Source of the DNA: Bog-473 sp964457065 | GTDB taxonomy: Bacteria; Actinomycetota; Acidimicrobiia; Acidimicrobiales; RAAP-2 | Length of the DNA: 57,593 nucleotides | Direction of reading: 5' to 3' | Assembly (NCBI GenBank): GCA_964457065.1 | Contig: CAYWDQ010000006.1 | Coordinates: 1-57,593 of the forward strand | Shown here: positions 1 through 6,963 of the stretch, piece by piece | Numbering within the stretch: the stretch's first letter is position 1 | Layout of the letters: each line of letters begins with the position of its first letter | Made by a program: the position numbers and the translations under genes | The notes under the pieces: generated by a model | What the model was told of the DNA's origin: nothing | What the model saw: only the letters and a program-made list of their open reading frames with translations | The model's database searches: none

Positions 1-54
1 CACCGCCACCGCCACCGCCACCGCCACCGCCACCGCCACCGCCACCGCCACCGC
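1..54. repeat. Hexamer tandem repeat encoding a polyproline linker
   Basis: Nine uninterrupted copies of CACCGC start at the window edge. In the frame of the following gene they read as alternating CCG and CCA codons, a pure proline stretch. The repeat may extend further left and its copy number is likely to vary. Confidence 0.9.
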
Positions 55-839
55 CCACACATGGCTACTGGCTGGTCGGTTCCGACGGCGGCATCTTCAC
101 TTTCGGGTCGGCCGTCTTCCATGGCTCGACCGGAAGTTTGAAGCTCCAGCGACCGGTCGTCGGAATCGTGCCCACGGCCGACCACAATGGGTATTGGCTC
201 GACGCCTCGGACGGTGGTGTGTTTGCCTTCAACACTGGCTTCTACGGTTCTGTCCCCGGACTCGGCCTGCACCCAGCTGGCTCCGGGTTGCCGGACTCGC
301 TGAACGCGCCCATCGTCGGTATGGTGCCCTCCTCCGACGGTGGCGGCTACTTCATGGTGGCCGCCGACGGCGGGGTCTTCGCCTTTGGTGACGCTCACTT
401 CGCTGGCTCGTGCCCAGGCATCGGCGGCTGTATGGGGGCGGCCGTGACTGTTATGCCCGATGCGAGCGGGAACGGCTACTGGCTCGTGACCCAGACCGGA
501 GAGGTCTACACCTTCGGGGACGCGACGTACTACGGCGCTCCGGGCAACGTGGGCGTGCCAGTGACTTCGGCCGTGCGCACACCGGACGGTGGGGGGTACT
601 GGATCCTCCTAGCAAATGGCACCGTCGACGCCTATGGCGACGCGGTCAACCACGGTGAGGCGACAGGGCAGTTCGGTGGTCTCAACCCGGCCACGGCTAT
701 CTTCACCACCAGCGACGGCGGCGGATACTGGGTGACGTCGGCCAACGGGGCGGTTGACAACTTTGGCGACGCCCCGAACGACGGCTCCATGGCGAGCACC
801 CACCTCAATGGCCCCATCATCGCGGCAACCGGATTCTGA
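3..839 (+). CDS. C-terminal part of a secreted GYW-repeat protein (5' partial)
   Basis: The reading frame is open at the left edge, so the N-terminus is missing. About 18 prolines are followed by at least six degenerate repeats of 35-45 residues built on the pattern GYWLV..DGGVF.FGDA.FYGS. Such repeats are common at the C-terminus of large exported proteins of Acidimicrobiia and relatives, where they look like a beta-propeller-type or cell-surface domain attached by a flexible linker to a catalytic domain. The catalytic part would lie left of the window, so its function cannot be named. The gene ends 30 bp before the first island repeat, so it either borders the island or is older cargo of it. 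Confidence 0.85.
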   Translation, partial: PPPPPPPPPPPPPPPPPPTHGYWLVGSDGGIFTFGSAVFHGSTGSLKLQRPVVGIVPTADHNGYWLDASDGGVFAFNTGFYGSVPGLGLHPAGSGLPDSLNAPIVGMVPSSDGGGYFMVAADGGVFAFGDAHFAGSCPGIGGCMGAAVTVMPDASGNGYWLVTQTGEVYTFGDATYYGAPGNVGVPVTSAVRTPDGGGYWILLANGTVDAYGDAVNHGEATGQFGGLNPATAIFTTSDGGGYWVTSANGAVDNFGDAPNDGSMASTHLNGPIIAATGF

Positions 840-868
840 TTCTGATCTCATCTGCAAACTCTTGGGAC

Positions 869-1080
869 CGAACTCTCAACCTAGCGGGGTCCCCGGACGA
901 AGATTCTAAACAGCAACAACTTGAATAATCCCAGCTAGATGGCCGTGTAGACATACCGCCGACGACCGCTCATGACCGCTAATTTCCGATCGTTCGGGCA
1001 CGGATCGCGCGGGAAGCTTCACTCCTATCAAGTTATTCCGGCCTGTTGTGGACGGAGTGAGGCGACGAGGCAGTCAATCC
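869..1080. repeat. Island repeat, copy A (decayed att site plus flank)
   Basis: The repeat starts with CGAACTCTCAACCTAGCGG, which is tRNA-Asn 3' sequence. It continues with a segment shared with 3887-4075 and 10575-10735, including GGACGAAGATTCT, TTGAATAATCCCAGCTAGAT and GACCGCTCAT. The GC-rich palindrome present in copies B and C is degenerate here. From 1085 to 1230 no further feature is seen. Confidence 0.8.
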
Positions 1081-1230
1081 TCTTTAGGCACGTCGCATCC
1101 TGCTCAAAGTCGAACGACAGCAAAGCATCCACCGGGCGCAATGCTGGTGGCCTTAGCGTTGTATGCCTAGAGATCGCTCATGGGATGCCATCGAGCACCC
1201 AGGCGATCAATCAAAAGGGGAGGCAAAACG

Positions 1231-1647
1231 ATGGAAGAAAACGGTGATGGCTGGCTCATCTTTGCAGCCATCGTGCTGGGAGTCGCGGGCATCATGCGAA
1301 TCTTTGACGCTATCTGGGCATTCCGCTACCACGGCGTGCTCCCTCAGAACTTCGAAGATGCAATCTTCGGCCACAGCCTGAAGACCTACGGCTGGGTGTA
1401 CCTCATCGTGGCCATCGTGCTCATCCTCTGCGCATTCGGAGTCGTGGCACGGTCACAGATCAGTCGATGGATCGGGATCTTTGCCGGGGCGATCCTCGCC
1501 ATCAGCGCGATCTGGTGGATGCCCTTCTACCCTGTGTGGTCCCTCACCTACATTTTTGTCGGCATCCTCGTCATCTACGGGCTAGCCGCCCATGGCGGGC
1601 GCGAAGTGAGGACAGGAACGACGACCGAATCGCAGCAACTCACCTGA
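1231..1647 (+). CDS. DUF7144-type integral membrane protein
   Basis: 138 residues with four predicted membrane segments. The pattern GWLIFAAIVLGVAGIMRIFD near the N-terminus and the sequence SAIWWMPFYPVWSL are typical of a small actinobacterial membrane family of unknown function (DUF7144). The start is the ATG preceded by AGGGGAGGC; an upstream in-frame ATG (1180) gives an unlikely hydrophilic extension. A clear paralogue lies at 54424-54819. Function is unknown; family members often occur near stress or envelope genes. Confidence 0.85.
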   Translation: MEENGDGWLIFAAIVLGVAGIMRIFDAIWAFRYHGVLPQNFEDAIFGHSLKTYGWVYLIVAIVLILCAFGVVARSQISRWIGIFAGAILAISAIWWMPFYPVWSLTYIFVGILVIYGLAAHGGREVRTGTTTESQQLT

Positions 1648-1787
1648 CAGCGTCACGGCCCGCTAGACCTGCCGGGGCGCCCGTGGGTCCTGGCGTTCAG
1701 GCGCAGGAATCAGGAGGAGAGGACGAGCAATTCCCAAGCTCCATCGCCGAGGTAGTTGGGGCGGGTATGTCAAGAATGCTGAGGTAC

Positions 1788-1810
1788 CACCCGACTTGGT
1801 GATCGCGGGC
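1788..1810. repeat. 23-bp imperfect repeat (partner at 3168-3190)
   Basis: CACCCGACTTGGTGATCGCG is followed by GGC here and matches 3168-3190 with two mismatches. It lies in otherwise empty sequence between two converging genes. The second copy overlaps the stop codon of the cupin gene. It may be a remnant of local duplication within the island. Confidence 0.5.
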
Positions 1811-1839
1811 ACCCCTGCGCCCTCGACATCAGTGAACGC

Positions 1840-2160
1840 TTACTCCAAGTCCTCCTCGATCACAGCAATGGCCATTTCCAGAGCCTCGGCGATGTTGATC
1901 GCGGCTGACATGACCCGGGCCGTCCCGATGATCGGGGCCACAGCCACAAGGACGTTCTGTGCGTCTTCAATCGTGATCCCCGCTTCGGCTGCCGGGCCGA
2001 TGTGAAGGAGATAGGAGACCGGACGAGCATCGACGGCCGCGAGGGCCGCGAGTCGGACCAACAAGAGGGCTTCAGGCGCCAGCTCACATTCCGCAACCGA
2101 CACTGCGGTCATGGCGGCAATCGTGTCGAGAACCGGGGTGTCTTGGGATTCATCAGGCAT
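1840..2160 (-). CDS. Carboxymuconolactone decarboxylase-like protein without CxxC
   Basis: 106 residues, all-helical, with the CMD/AhpD-like arrangement: a helix rich in Leu and Ala (LLLVRLAALAAVDARP), then the GITIEDAQNVLVAVAPIIG and ARVMSAAINIAEAL stretches. The family includes decarboxylases and thiol peroxidase-type AhpD proteins. This copy has no CxxC pair, so peroxidase activity is unlikely and a binding or structural role is possible. An AAAGGAGTT ribosome site lies 7 bases before the ATG. A CxxC-bearing relative is in the core at 28798. Confidence 0.75.
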   Translation of the reverse strand: MPDESQDTPVLDTIAAMTAVSVAECELAPEALLLVRLAALAAVDARPVSYLLHIGPAAEAGITIEDAQNVLVAVAPIIGTARVMSAAINIAEALEMAIAVIEEDLE

Positions 2161-2354
2161 GGTGTAACTCCTTTGAGTTAGGGCATTCGGCGTCGGTCGG
2201 GTACACAGGCTTCAGGGGCCATAGCCACCCTGGCAATCCGGCGCCCTGAAGGCTAGGGCCAAAATGATCCCACTGCCCACAGGGTCCTTAATGGCGAACA
2301 TGCGTCGGCGACCCTTTGCCCTGATCGCGGCAAAAGGCTGCCCGAAGCGTGCCG

Positions 2355-2627
2355 TCAGCCTCGACGCAAGTGATCCGGGTCGCGTGCATCGCACAGGGCG
2401 GCCACGGTGGTCAGCCCGCCGATGAACGCGTAAAACGTCCAAGGAAGGGCGAGGCCCACAAGCACATAGATCAGCAGGGCAATTCCCCAGAATCCCAGAG
2501 TGCCCACTGCAGCTCGGGCAAGTGTGGAGTAGAACCAACGTCTAGCTGCGCGTCGGTGCTCACTGGGCCAGGCAGGTTCCAGTACTTCGTCCACACTCCG
2601 ACGGATGTGTTCTTCGGAAACGGACAT
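2355..2627 (-). CDS. Small membrane protein of unknown function
   Basis: 90 residues. A hydrophilic N-terminal third (SEEHIRRSVDEVLEPAWPSE) precedes two hydrophobic segments (residues about 38-60 and 62-82) and a short charged tail. The start is an ATG after GGGAG. I do not recognise a family. It is transcribed on the same strand as the CMD-like gene, 195 bases upstream of it, so the two may be cotranscribed. Confidence 0.55.
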   Translation of the reverse strand: MSVSEEHIRRSVDEVLEPAWPSEHRRAARRWFYSTLARAAVGTLGFWGIALLIYVLVGLALPWTFYAFIGGLTTVAALCDARDPDHLRRG

Positions 2628-2747
2628 GCAGGCTCCCGAACTCTTTGTACTCCCTCAGAACCATGATGAATACCCCTCTCTTGCGCAGACCACGGCTGCC
2701 GTCCCGACGACGGGTTCTGGGGACACCACTTGGGTCCAAATGAGGCC

Positions 2748-3179
2748 ATGGGAGTATCCTCGGACGGCGATGCCGGTTCGAAAGGCCTCTTACCTTTGAC
2801 CGGTGCCAATACGTCTGCCGCCTGGCTGTGGCCCGATGACCTCGACGCCATGATCGCTGCGCCAGAGTTCCACACGATCCTCTTCGAGGACGACCGGGTC
2901 AGAGTTCTCGATGGACGTGTGCCATCTGGTGCCACGGTGCCTGTACACACCCACCGGTGGGGAGGAGTCCTCTATATCCTTGCGAGCAGCGATTTTATCC
3001 GCCGTGATCCCGACGGCAATGTGCTCGCCGATACCAGGGCGTCGAAATCCACACCCATCGTGGGCACAGCCGTCTGGGGCGCACCGCTCACGCCGCACTC
3101 CCTGGAGAACGTTGGCAGGGAGGAGTTCCGCACGCTCACGGTGGAGATGAAGAATGGGAGTGGGAATCACCCGACTTGA
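2748..3179 (+). CDS. Cupin-fold small protein
   Basis: 143 residues. The motif ATVPVHTHRWGGVLYIL matches cupin motif 1 with its metal-binding histidines, and PLTPHSLENVG resembles motif 2, so a single-domain beta-barrel cupin is likely. FEDDRVRVLD before motif 1 is typical of small cupins that bind a metal and an unknown ligand. The exact start is uncertain: ATG at 2748 is taken, but a TTG at 2730 or ATG at 2850 could serve. Substrate unknown. Confidence 0.7.
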   Translation: MGVSSDGDAGSKGLLPLTGANTSAAWLWPDDLDAMIAAPEFHTILFEDDRVRVLDGRVPSGATVPVHTHRWGGVLYILASSDFIRRDPDGNVLADTRASKSTPIVGTAVWGAPLTPHSLENVGREEFRTLTVEMKNGSGNHPT

Positions 3180-3190
3180 TGATCGTGGGC
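3168..3190. repeat. 23-bp imperfect repeat (partner at 1788-1810)
   Basis: Second copy of the short repeat described at 1788-1810, with two mismatches. It spans the stop codon of the cupin gene. Confidence 0.5.
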
Positions 3191-3255
3191 GCTTGTCATG
3201 CGTCACGACACGAGACGCAACGCTGCCCAACTGGAACATGACAGGAGAAGCGGCA

Positions 3256-3591
3256 ATGCCATTGGAATTTGATGCATCAGCGATTCGAGCCGTATTAAGA
3301 ACGGAAGACGATCACTGGGTGGTCGCAATCGAAATGGCTACCGGCGGAAGCTGGGGGCAGGCGGATACAACCTGGAGGTCCGACATCATCAGTCGAAACG
3401 AGCTCCGCGACGAGATCGGCGATGATCGTATCTCCCATGATGAGGACGTCATTGGGTTCATCGAGGTGAGTCTCCGCCGAGCGGGATGGCGCGCAGCAAG
3501 AAGAGGTGACCCCGTTACTCCTCCCACGCTTGAAGTCTGGGAGCTGAGTCCAGCATCCGAGTACGGGCGGCCTAAAAACCTGTTTTCCTAA
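3256..3591 (+). CDS. Hypothetical 111-residue protein
   Basis: The protein is acidic and looks globular, starting MPLEFDASAIRAVLRTEDDH and ending in ASEYGRPKNLFS, with alternating strands and helices. ATG at 3256 is preceded by AGGAGAAG; the longer open frame from 3154 overlaps the cupin gene and lacks a ribosome site. No family recognised. It follows the cupin gene by 76 bases on the same strand. Confidence 0.6.
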   Translation: MPLEFDASAIRAVLRTEDDHWVVAIEMATGGSWGQADTTWRSDIISRNELRDEIGDDRISHDEDVIGFIEVSLRRAGWRAARRGDPVTPPTLEVWELSPASEYGRPKNLFS

Positions 3592-3850
3592 CTCCCGGAG
3601 CCAGACTCACCACAACCCACGCGGCGTGCCCCAGAGCTATCGGTCGGGCAACGCCCGCCCGATTGGCAAAAGGGGGCAGGTCGTCCACGCGAATCTGTCG
3701 CAGCCCCGTCAGCCCCTCGGGCGGTATCGCAGTCGGCCGAGCAAGAGCGTGGCGTCGAGGACCCGCTCGCGCCCGTCGCGCGCCCGGACCAACTCAAGAC
3801 GATGCGGTTCAAGTTGGAAGACATCTCGACCAGCGAGAGCAACGACGAAG
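3592..3850. other. Stretch without a supported gene, possibly decayed coding sequence
   Basis: About 260 bases lie between the last gene of segment 1 and repeat B. On the minus strand a short protein-like run (FQLEPHRLELVRARDGRERV, then DATLLLGRLRYRPRG) ends at a stop, and a further protein-like run follows in another frame. This could be the remnant of a gene with frameshifts, but I cannot identify it. The last 30 bases (ACCAGCGAGAGCAACGACG region) resemble the sequence next to tRNA-Asn at 13149-13171, so att homology extends slightly beyond the tRNA. Confidence 0.35.
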
Positions 3851-4075
3851 GCTCCGGGGGAGAGACTCGAACTCTCAACCTAGCGGGGCCCCCGGACGAA
3901 GATTCTGAACAGCACGAACTTGAATAATCCCAGCTAGATCGCCGTGCGGACATACCGACGACGACCGCTCATTACCCCTATTTTCCGTTCGATCGCGCGC
4001 GGATCGCGCGCGGAGCTTCACTCGTATCAAGTGATTCCGGCCTATTGCGGACGTGGGACGGCGCGACAGTCAACG
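3851..4075. repeat. Island repeat, copy B (intact att-like core)
   Basis: The first 36 bases are identical to 13172-13207, covering the 3' strand of the anticodon stem, variable loop, T arm and acceptor end of tRNA-Asn. Then follows the shared repeat, with a tandem pair of GATCGCGCGCG units at about 3992-4013. Copies A and C align along almost the full length. The last 34 bases overlap the end of the next gene. Confidence 0.85.
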
Positions 4076-4845
4076 GGTTCGCCACGCCGCCAGAAATCGA
4101 GGTGCGTTGCAACCGACCACTCCTCGATTGCTCCTCGGTCTGGCCCGGGGGGAATCGAGTCGTCTTCGGCCAAGGCCTCCAGCTCGGCATCGAGTTCCAG
4201 CGATCGATTCCACCACTCCTCGAATGCCACTTCGCCTCGGCGGACAGCCAGGAGCCATTCGGCAGGCTCACCCTGAATCGGGAGATTCAGACCACCGGTA
4301 CGGAGCAATTCCAACCCCTGGAAGCCCAGTCGGGCACAGTGCATGGCGTACTTCGTGTCGTAGCCGACCGATTCATTCAGATGCTCCCGCGGCCCCCCTC
4401 CCCTTCTGCCATGTCGGGCACCACCTATGCCCAACAGACGGACGGCCTGCGACTGCATGTACCCGCGGTAGCGAGGGATGACGTGGCGCCCGACGAAGAG
4501 ATCACCCAAGCCCTGCAATTCGAGACCTTCAGGAGTCGCCTCGAGGACGGGTGCCCACAAGGACATGAGCACCGACGGGTTGCCTGAGGCAGCCAAGTAC
4601 AGGAACCGACGCAGCGGGTGAAGGGTCCTGTCGACGTCGCCCGGACCTGACTTCACGCCTTCGGGCTGCGTTCGCTGCATGATCGTTGCCGGACCTCCTG
4701 GATCAAGCCCCAGCACCTCAACTGGGCTCTCAATCACAATCGCTGTCTCGTCCTGGTCCTCGCCACCGGGCAAGCCCGTGCCGTGGGCTGTCGAACCCAC
4801 TTCGACGAGCAGGATCGTCCCAGGCGGTAAGGGCGGAATGTCCAT
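4042..4845 (-). CDS. RlaP-like nucleotidyltransferase (DNA polymerase beta superfamily)
   Basis: 267 residues. The N-terminus carries VGSTAHGTGLPGGEDQDET, a GS(x)nDxD nucleotidyltransferase signature in the arrangement of the RlaP/YcgL family (PF10127, COG3541). Members of that family are known neighbours of RNA ligases in RNA-repair operons. The remainder is helical, with the conserved block HLNESVGYDTKYAMHCARLG followed by LELLRTG, also typical of the family. ATG at 4845 (MDIPPLPPG) is chosen over the upstream ATG at 4905, whose extension is cysteine- and arginine-rich. The 3' end overlaps repeat B. The tRNA array and rtcB follow in the opposite direction, so a role in tRNA or RNA end processing is a reasonable inference, but the nucleotide added and the substrate are unknown. 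Confidence 0.75.
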   Translation of the reverse strand: MDIPPLPPGTILLVEVGSTAHGTGLPGGEDQDETAIVIESPVEVLGLDPGGPATIMQRTQPEGVKSGPGDVDRTLHPLRRFLYLAASGNPSVLMSLWAPVLEATPEGLELQGLGDLFVGRHVIPRYRGYMQSQAVRLLGIGGARHGRRGGGPREHLNESVGYDTKYAMHCARLGFQGLELLRTGGLNLPIQGEPAEWLLAVRRGEVAFEEWWNRSLELDAELEALAEDDSIPPGPDRGAIEEWSVATHLDFWRRGEPVDCRAVPRPQ

Positions 4846-5049
4846 GACTCCATCATGCTTCCTGTCGGGAGCTGATCGGAGCGATCGGCGACAGATCCAA
4901 GTCACCGTATGCAGGCGGAGTCGCGGTTTTGTCGCACATCGGGATATGACAGAGGGTTCACGCGCAAATATCTAAATGACGTACGACATAAATGTACGGA
5001 AATGAGAAAGTGTTCCCACCAGATGACTCATCGGTGTACCATTTCCAAC

Positions 5050-5208
5050 ATGAAGCACGTTTACGCGTACAGCTGCCGGCCGCACCGGCACTCAGAAGGC
5101 CTCAGAGGCCTTCTGACGTCGCGCGGGCGCGCCATGGCCCAGATTTTGAAGGCCCAATCCTTCAATTGGGTCGTGACCGATCCCCAGGAGGTGCCCTCAA
5201 CGGCATAA
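5050..5208 (+). CDS. Possible 52-residue leader peptide ahead of the tRNA array
   Basis: The frame from ATG 5050 to TAA 5206 is basic and histidine-rich at the start (MKHVYAYSCRPHRHSEG). There is no clear ribosome site. It spans a perfect hairpin (5093-5115) and ends 30 bases before a terminator. It could be a leader peptide or simply noncoding leader RNA. Confidence 0.3.
   Translation: MKHVYAYSCRPHRHSEGLRGLLTSRGRAMAQILKAQSFNWVVTDPQEVPSTA
5093..5115. promoter_or_regulatory. Perfect 10-bp inverted repeat with 3-base loop
   Basis: CAGAAGGCCT, CAG, AGGCCTTCTG forms a perfect hairpin not followed by a T run. It lies between RlaP and the tRNA array and may be an operator or an RNA structure in a leader. 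Confidence 0.5.
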
Positions 5209-5238
5209 CTAGGACTTACATACGTCCAGTTCGTTGAG

Positions 5239-5268
5239 GAGCCGCTTCCGGAAGGGGGCGGCTCTTTT
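5239..5268 (+). terminator. Intrinsic terminator just before the tRNA array
   Basis: Stem GAGCCGC/GCGGCTC with a 12-base loop (itself containing TTCCGGAA) is followed directly by TTTT. It would stop transcripts from the region of 5050-5208 before tRNA-Trp, or act as an attenuator for the array. Confidence 0.6.
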
Positions 5269-5284
5269 GTATTCCTGGGCCAAA

Positions 5285-5303
5285 TGCACAACTGAATAGC
5301 CAA
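5285..5303 (+). promoter_or_regulatory. rRNA-spacer-like motif, copy 1
   Basis: ACAACTGAATAG lies 15 bases before tRNA-Trp. A near-identical motif follows tRNA-Trp (5434-5451). Both resemble the TTGAxAACT-type sequences found in rRNA operon spacers and antitermination/processing leaders. Confidence 0.4.
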
Positions 5304-5311
5304 ACACTCGA

Positions 5312-5383
5312 AGGGGTGTAGTCCAGCGGAACGGACAGCCGGCTCCAACCCGGCGGACGTGGGTTCGACTCCTGCCACCCCTG
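5312..5383 (+). tRNA. tRNA-Trp(CCA)
   Basis: First gene of the array. Acceptor AGGGGTG pairs with CACCCCT, and anticodon stem GCCGG/CCGGC holds loop CTCCAAC. T loop TTCGACT. CCA is not encoded. Confidence 0.9.
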
Positions 5384-5433
5384 CTGGGCGAAGCTTTGCC
5401 CTTTTTGCCAAATAGGCAAGTAAACCAGCGCAC

Positions 5434-5451
5434 ATTGACAACTAAATAGTA
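5434..5451 (+). promoter_or_regulatory. rRNA-spacer-like motif, copy 2
   Basis: ATTGACAACTAAATAGTA shares ACAACT.AATAG with 5289-5300 before tRNA-Trp. It also contains a TTGACA hexamer (5435-5440), but no convincing -10 box follows at normal spacing. Confidence 0.4.
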
Positions 5452-5461
5452 CGCCAGATTG

Positions 5462-5506
5462 GGGATCGGAGCCACGCCTATTGGCGCGGCTACACCGACC
5501 GATCCC
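5462..5506 (+). ncRNA. Long bulged hairpin between tRNA-Trp and tRNA-Tyr
   Basis: GGGATCGG (5462-5469) pairs with CCGATCCC (5499-5506). Inside, AGCC.CGCC pairs with GGCG.GGCT around a TATT loop, with one internal mismatch and an asymmetric 7-base bulge on the 3' side. It is not a tRNA. It may be a processing signal or a small structured RNA. Confidence 0.4.
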
Positions 5507-5508
5507 GC

Positions 5509-5592
5509 CCCGGTGACCTCTGTTGGCTAGAGGAGCGCGGCCGTAACCCGCGCGGCATTGTGCCTGCGGTCGTTCGATTCGACCCACCGGGA
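5509..5592 (+). tRNA. tRNA-Tyr(GTA)
   Basis: Class II tRNA with a long variable arm. Acceptor CCCGGTG/CACCGGG, anticodon stem CGCGG/CCGCG, loop CCGTAAC. Position 33 is C instead of the nearly universal T. CCA is not encoded. Confidence 0.85.
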
Positions 5593-5597
5593 CCCTC

Positions 5598-5669
5598 GGC
5601 CCAGAGCACGAGTGGCAGTGCACCTCGTTTGCAACGAGACGCGTGCCGGTTCGAGCCCGGCTGGGTCCA
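5598..5669 (+). tRNA. tRNA-Ala(TGC), degenerate
   Basis: Anticodon loop TTTGCAA sits in stem CTCG/CGAG, and T arm GCCGG TTCGAGC CCGGC is intact. The acceptor is GGCCCAG/CTGGGTC with a wobble pair, and the D arm is irregular, so the 5' end is approximate (an alternative start at 5590 would overlap tRNA-Tyr). CCA follows (5670-5672). Confidence 0.65.
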
Positions 5670-5673
5670 CCAC

Positions 5674-5757
5674 GCGGGCGTGGCGGAAATGGAAGACGCG
5701 CTGGGCTCAGACCCCGGTGGGCTCACGCCCTTGAGAGTTCGACTCTCTCCGCCCGTA
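5674..5757 (+). tRNA. tRNA-Leu(CAG)
   Basis: Class II. Acceptor GCGGGCG/CGCCCGT, anticodon loop CTCAGAC in stem CTGGG/CCCGG, long variable arm. Encoded CCA at 5758-5760. Confidence 0.9.
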
Positions 5758-5761
5758 CCAG

Positions 5762-5834
5762 GCGCCTCTAGCTCAGTGGTAGAGCGATGGACTCTTAATC
5801 CATGTCGTCGGGGGTTCGAGCCCCTCGGGGCGCA
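5762..5834 (+). tRNA. tRNA-Lys(CTT)
   Basis: Acceptor GCGCCTC/GGGGCGC, anticodon loop CTCTTAA in stem ATGGA/TCCAT, D arm GCTC...GAGC. No encoded CCA. Confidence 0.9.
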
Positions 5835-5862
5835 CTCGACCGGAATCATCCGGTCGGAACAC

Positions 5863-5937
5863 CTGGTTGTAGCTCAGTTTGGACAGAGCACCCGGTTCGG
5901 GACCGGGGGGTCGGCGGTTCGAGTCCGTTCAACCAGA
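5863..5937 (+). tRNA. tRNA-Pro(CGG)
   Basis: Acceptor CTGGTTG/CAACCAG, anticodon loop TTCGGGA in stem CCCGG/CCGGG. Encoded CCA at 5938-5940. Confidence 0.9.
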
Positions 5938-5966
5938 CCAGCGGTGATTGACGCAGCACCGCCTAT

Positions 5967-6038
5967 TCGGGAGTGGTCCAGCGGTACGGACGCTCGGCTC
6001 TGGACCGAGAGACGGTGGTTCGAATCCATCTTCCCGAG
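5967..6038 (+). tRNA. tRNA-Gln(CTG)
   Basis: Acceptor TCGGGAG/TTCCCGA, anticodon loop CTCTGGA in stem CTCGG/CCGAG. No encoded CCA. Confidence 0.9.
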
Positions 6039-6069
6039 CACCGGAGAGGCCCGGTCAATGCCTCATCGT

Positions 6070-6142
6070 GCCGCAGTAGCTCACTCGGGAGAGCGCCGCC
6101 CCGTCAAGGCGGAGGCAACGGGATCGAAACCCGTCTGTGGCG
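6070..6142 (+). tRNA. tRNA-Asp(GTC)
   Basis: Acceptor GCCGCAG/CTGTGGC, anticodon loop CCGTCAA as in typical tRNA-Asp, stem CCGCC/GGCGG. T loop is ATCGAAA (A at position 54). Encoded CCA at 6143-6145. Confidence 0.9.
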
Positions 6143-6146
6143 CCAA

Positions 6147-6220
6147 GCCCTGGTGGTGAAAACGGATGATCACAGGAGATTACGGATCTCCAGTTCCGGG
6201 TTCGAATCCTGGCCGGGGTG
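6147..6220 (+). tRNA. tRNA-Arg(ACG)
   Basis: Acceptor GCCCTGG/CCGGGGT, anticodon loop TTACGGA in stem GGAGA/TCTCC. Encoded CCA at 6221-6223. Confidence 0.9.
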
Positions 6221-6224
6221 CCAG

Positions 6225-6299
6225 CTCGTCGTAGCTCAGACGGACAAGAGCGCTGCCCTCCGAAGGCAGAGGCCACTGGTTCGAGTCCAGTCGACGAGG
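6225..6299 (+). tRNA. tRNA-Arg(CCG)
   Basis: Acceptor CTCGTCG/CGACGAG, anticodon loop CTCCGAA in stem CTGCC/GGCAG. Encoded CCA at 6300-6302. Only four bases separate it from tRNA-Arg(ACG). Confidence 0.9.
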
Positions 6300-6303
6300 C
6301 CAC

Positions 6304-6376
6304 GCCGCCATAGCTCAGTGGGAAGAGCGCAGCCCTGGTACGGCTGAGGTCCCCGGGTCGGCTCCGGGTGGTGGCT
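6304..6376 (+). tRNA. tRNA-Thr(GGT)
   Basis: Acceptor GCCGCCA/TGGTGGC, anticodon loop CTGGTAC in stem CAGCC/GGCTG. T loop is GTCGGCT (G at 54). No encoded CCA. Confidence 0.85.
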
Positions 6377-6398
6377 CTGGACCGATTCGGGTCCTACT

Positions 6399-6471
6399 GC
6401 CCCCGTGGCGCGACTGGACGCGCAACGGTCTCCTACACCGGAGGATGCTCGTTCGAATCGAGCCGGGGGGC
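6399..6471 (+). tRNA. tRNA-Arg(CCT)
   Basis: Anticodon loop CTCCTAC in stem CGGT/ACCG; T arm GCTCG TTCGAAT CGAGC. Acceptor GCCCCCG/CGGGGGG leaves a mismatch at the end pair, so the ends are approximate. No encoded CCA. Confidence 0.75.
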
Positions 6472-6507
6472 GCTGTCGGACGAAGACATTCGGTGCCGAG
6501 TTGCATT

Positions 6508-6592
6508 GGAGGGTTGACCGAGAGGAAAGGTGCTCGCTTGCTAAGCGATGGCCGAGGGCAACCTCGCCAGCGTTCGATCCGCTGCCCCTCCG
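6508..6592 (+). tRNA. tRNA-Ser(GCT)
   Basis: Class II with variable arm GCCGAGG...CCTCGC. Acceptor GGAGGGT/CCCCTCC, anticodon loop TTGCTAA. No encoded CCA. Confidence 0.85.
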
Positions 6593-6596
6593 CCCT

Positions 6597-6683
6597 GGAA
6601 GGTATGCCTCGTTGGCTGGGGGCACCCTGTTTCGAAAACAGTGACACGGCTCCGCCGTGGGGGTTCGACACCTCTACCTTCCG
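6597..6683 (+). tRNA. tRNA-Ser(CGA)
   Basis: Class II with variable arm CACGGCTCCGCCGTG. Acceptor GGAAGGT/ACCTTCC, anticodon loop TTCGAAA in stem CTGT/ACAG. No encoded CCA. Confidence 0.85.
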
Positions 6684-6694
6684 CTCAAGTTCAC

Positions 6695-6765
6695 GGCCCG
6701 TTCGTCCAGCGGTAGGACGGCTGCCCCTCACGCAGCGGACGCAGGTTCGAGTCCTGCACGGGTCA
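6695..6765 (+). tRNA. tRNA-Glu(CTC)
   Basis: Acceptor GGCCCGT/ACGGGTC, anticodon stem GCTGC/GCAGC with loop CCCTCAC, where position 33 is C. Encoded CCA at 6766-6768. The next 118 bases hold no tRNA that I can fold. Confidence 0.85.
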
Positions 6766-6886
6766 CCATCGGCCGGAGACGCGCACCCCGGTCCGTCCTG
6801 TGGGCGCAAGGCCTGCGGTGGACAACAGAAAAGGAAAGCCGGCATGCACTCCCCCCGGGGCATGACGTGATCCAGTGCGCACATTT

Positions 6887-6959
6887 TGCGGAGTAGCTCA
6901 GCGGAAGAGCGGGTGGCCGTTAACCACCGTCGTCGGGGGTTCGATGCCCTCCTCCGCAG
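6887..6959 (+). tRNA. tRNA-Asn(GTT), array copy
   Basis: Acceptor TGCGGAG/CTCCGCA, anticodon loop CCGTTAA in stem GGTGG/CCACC, encoded CCA at 6960-6962. It differs strongly from the chromosomal tRNA-Asn at 13173-13244, so it is not a recent copy of it. Confidence 0.9.
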
Positions 6960-6963
6960 CCAC

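Noticed and set aside
1..60. The CACCGC repeat as a CRISPR or regulatory repeat
   Set aside because: It is a pure 6-bp tandem repeat in frame with the following gene and simply encodes prolines; no spacers.
3154..3591. Longer version of the hypothetical gene starting inside the cupin gene
   Set aside because: It overlaps the cupin stop and has no ribosome site, whereas ATG 3256 follows AGGAGAAG.
6769..6886. A tRNA in the gap after tRNA-Glu(CTC)
   Set aside because: No acceptor or T arm can be paired; only a GC-rich palindrome CCCCCCGGGG region is seen.
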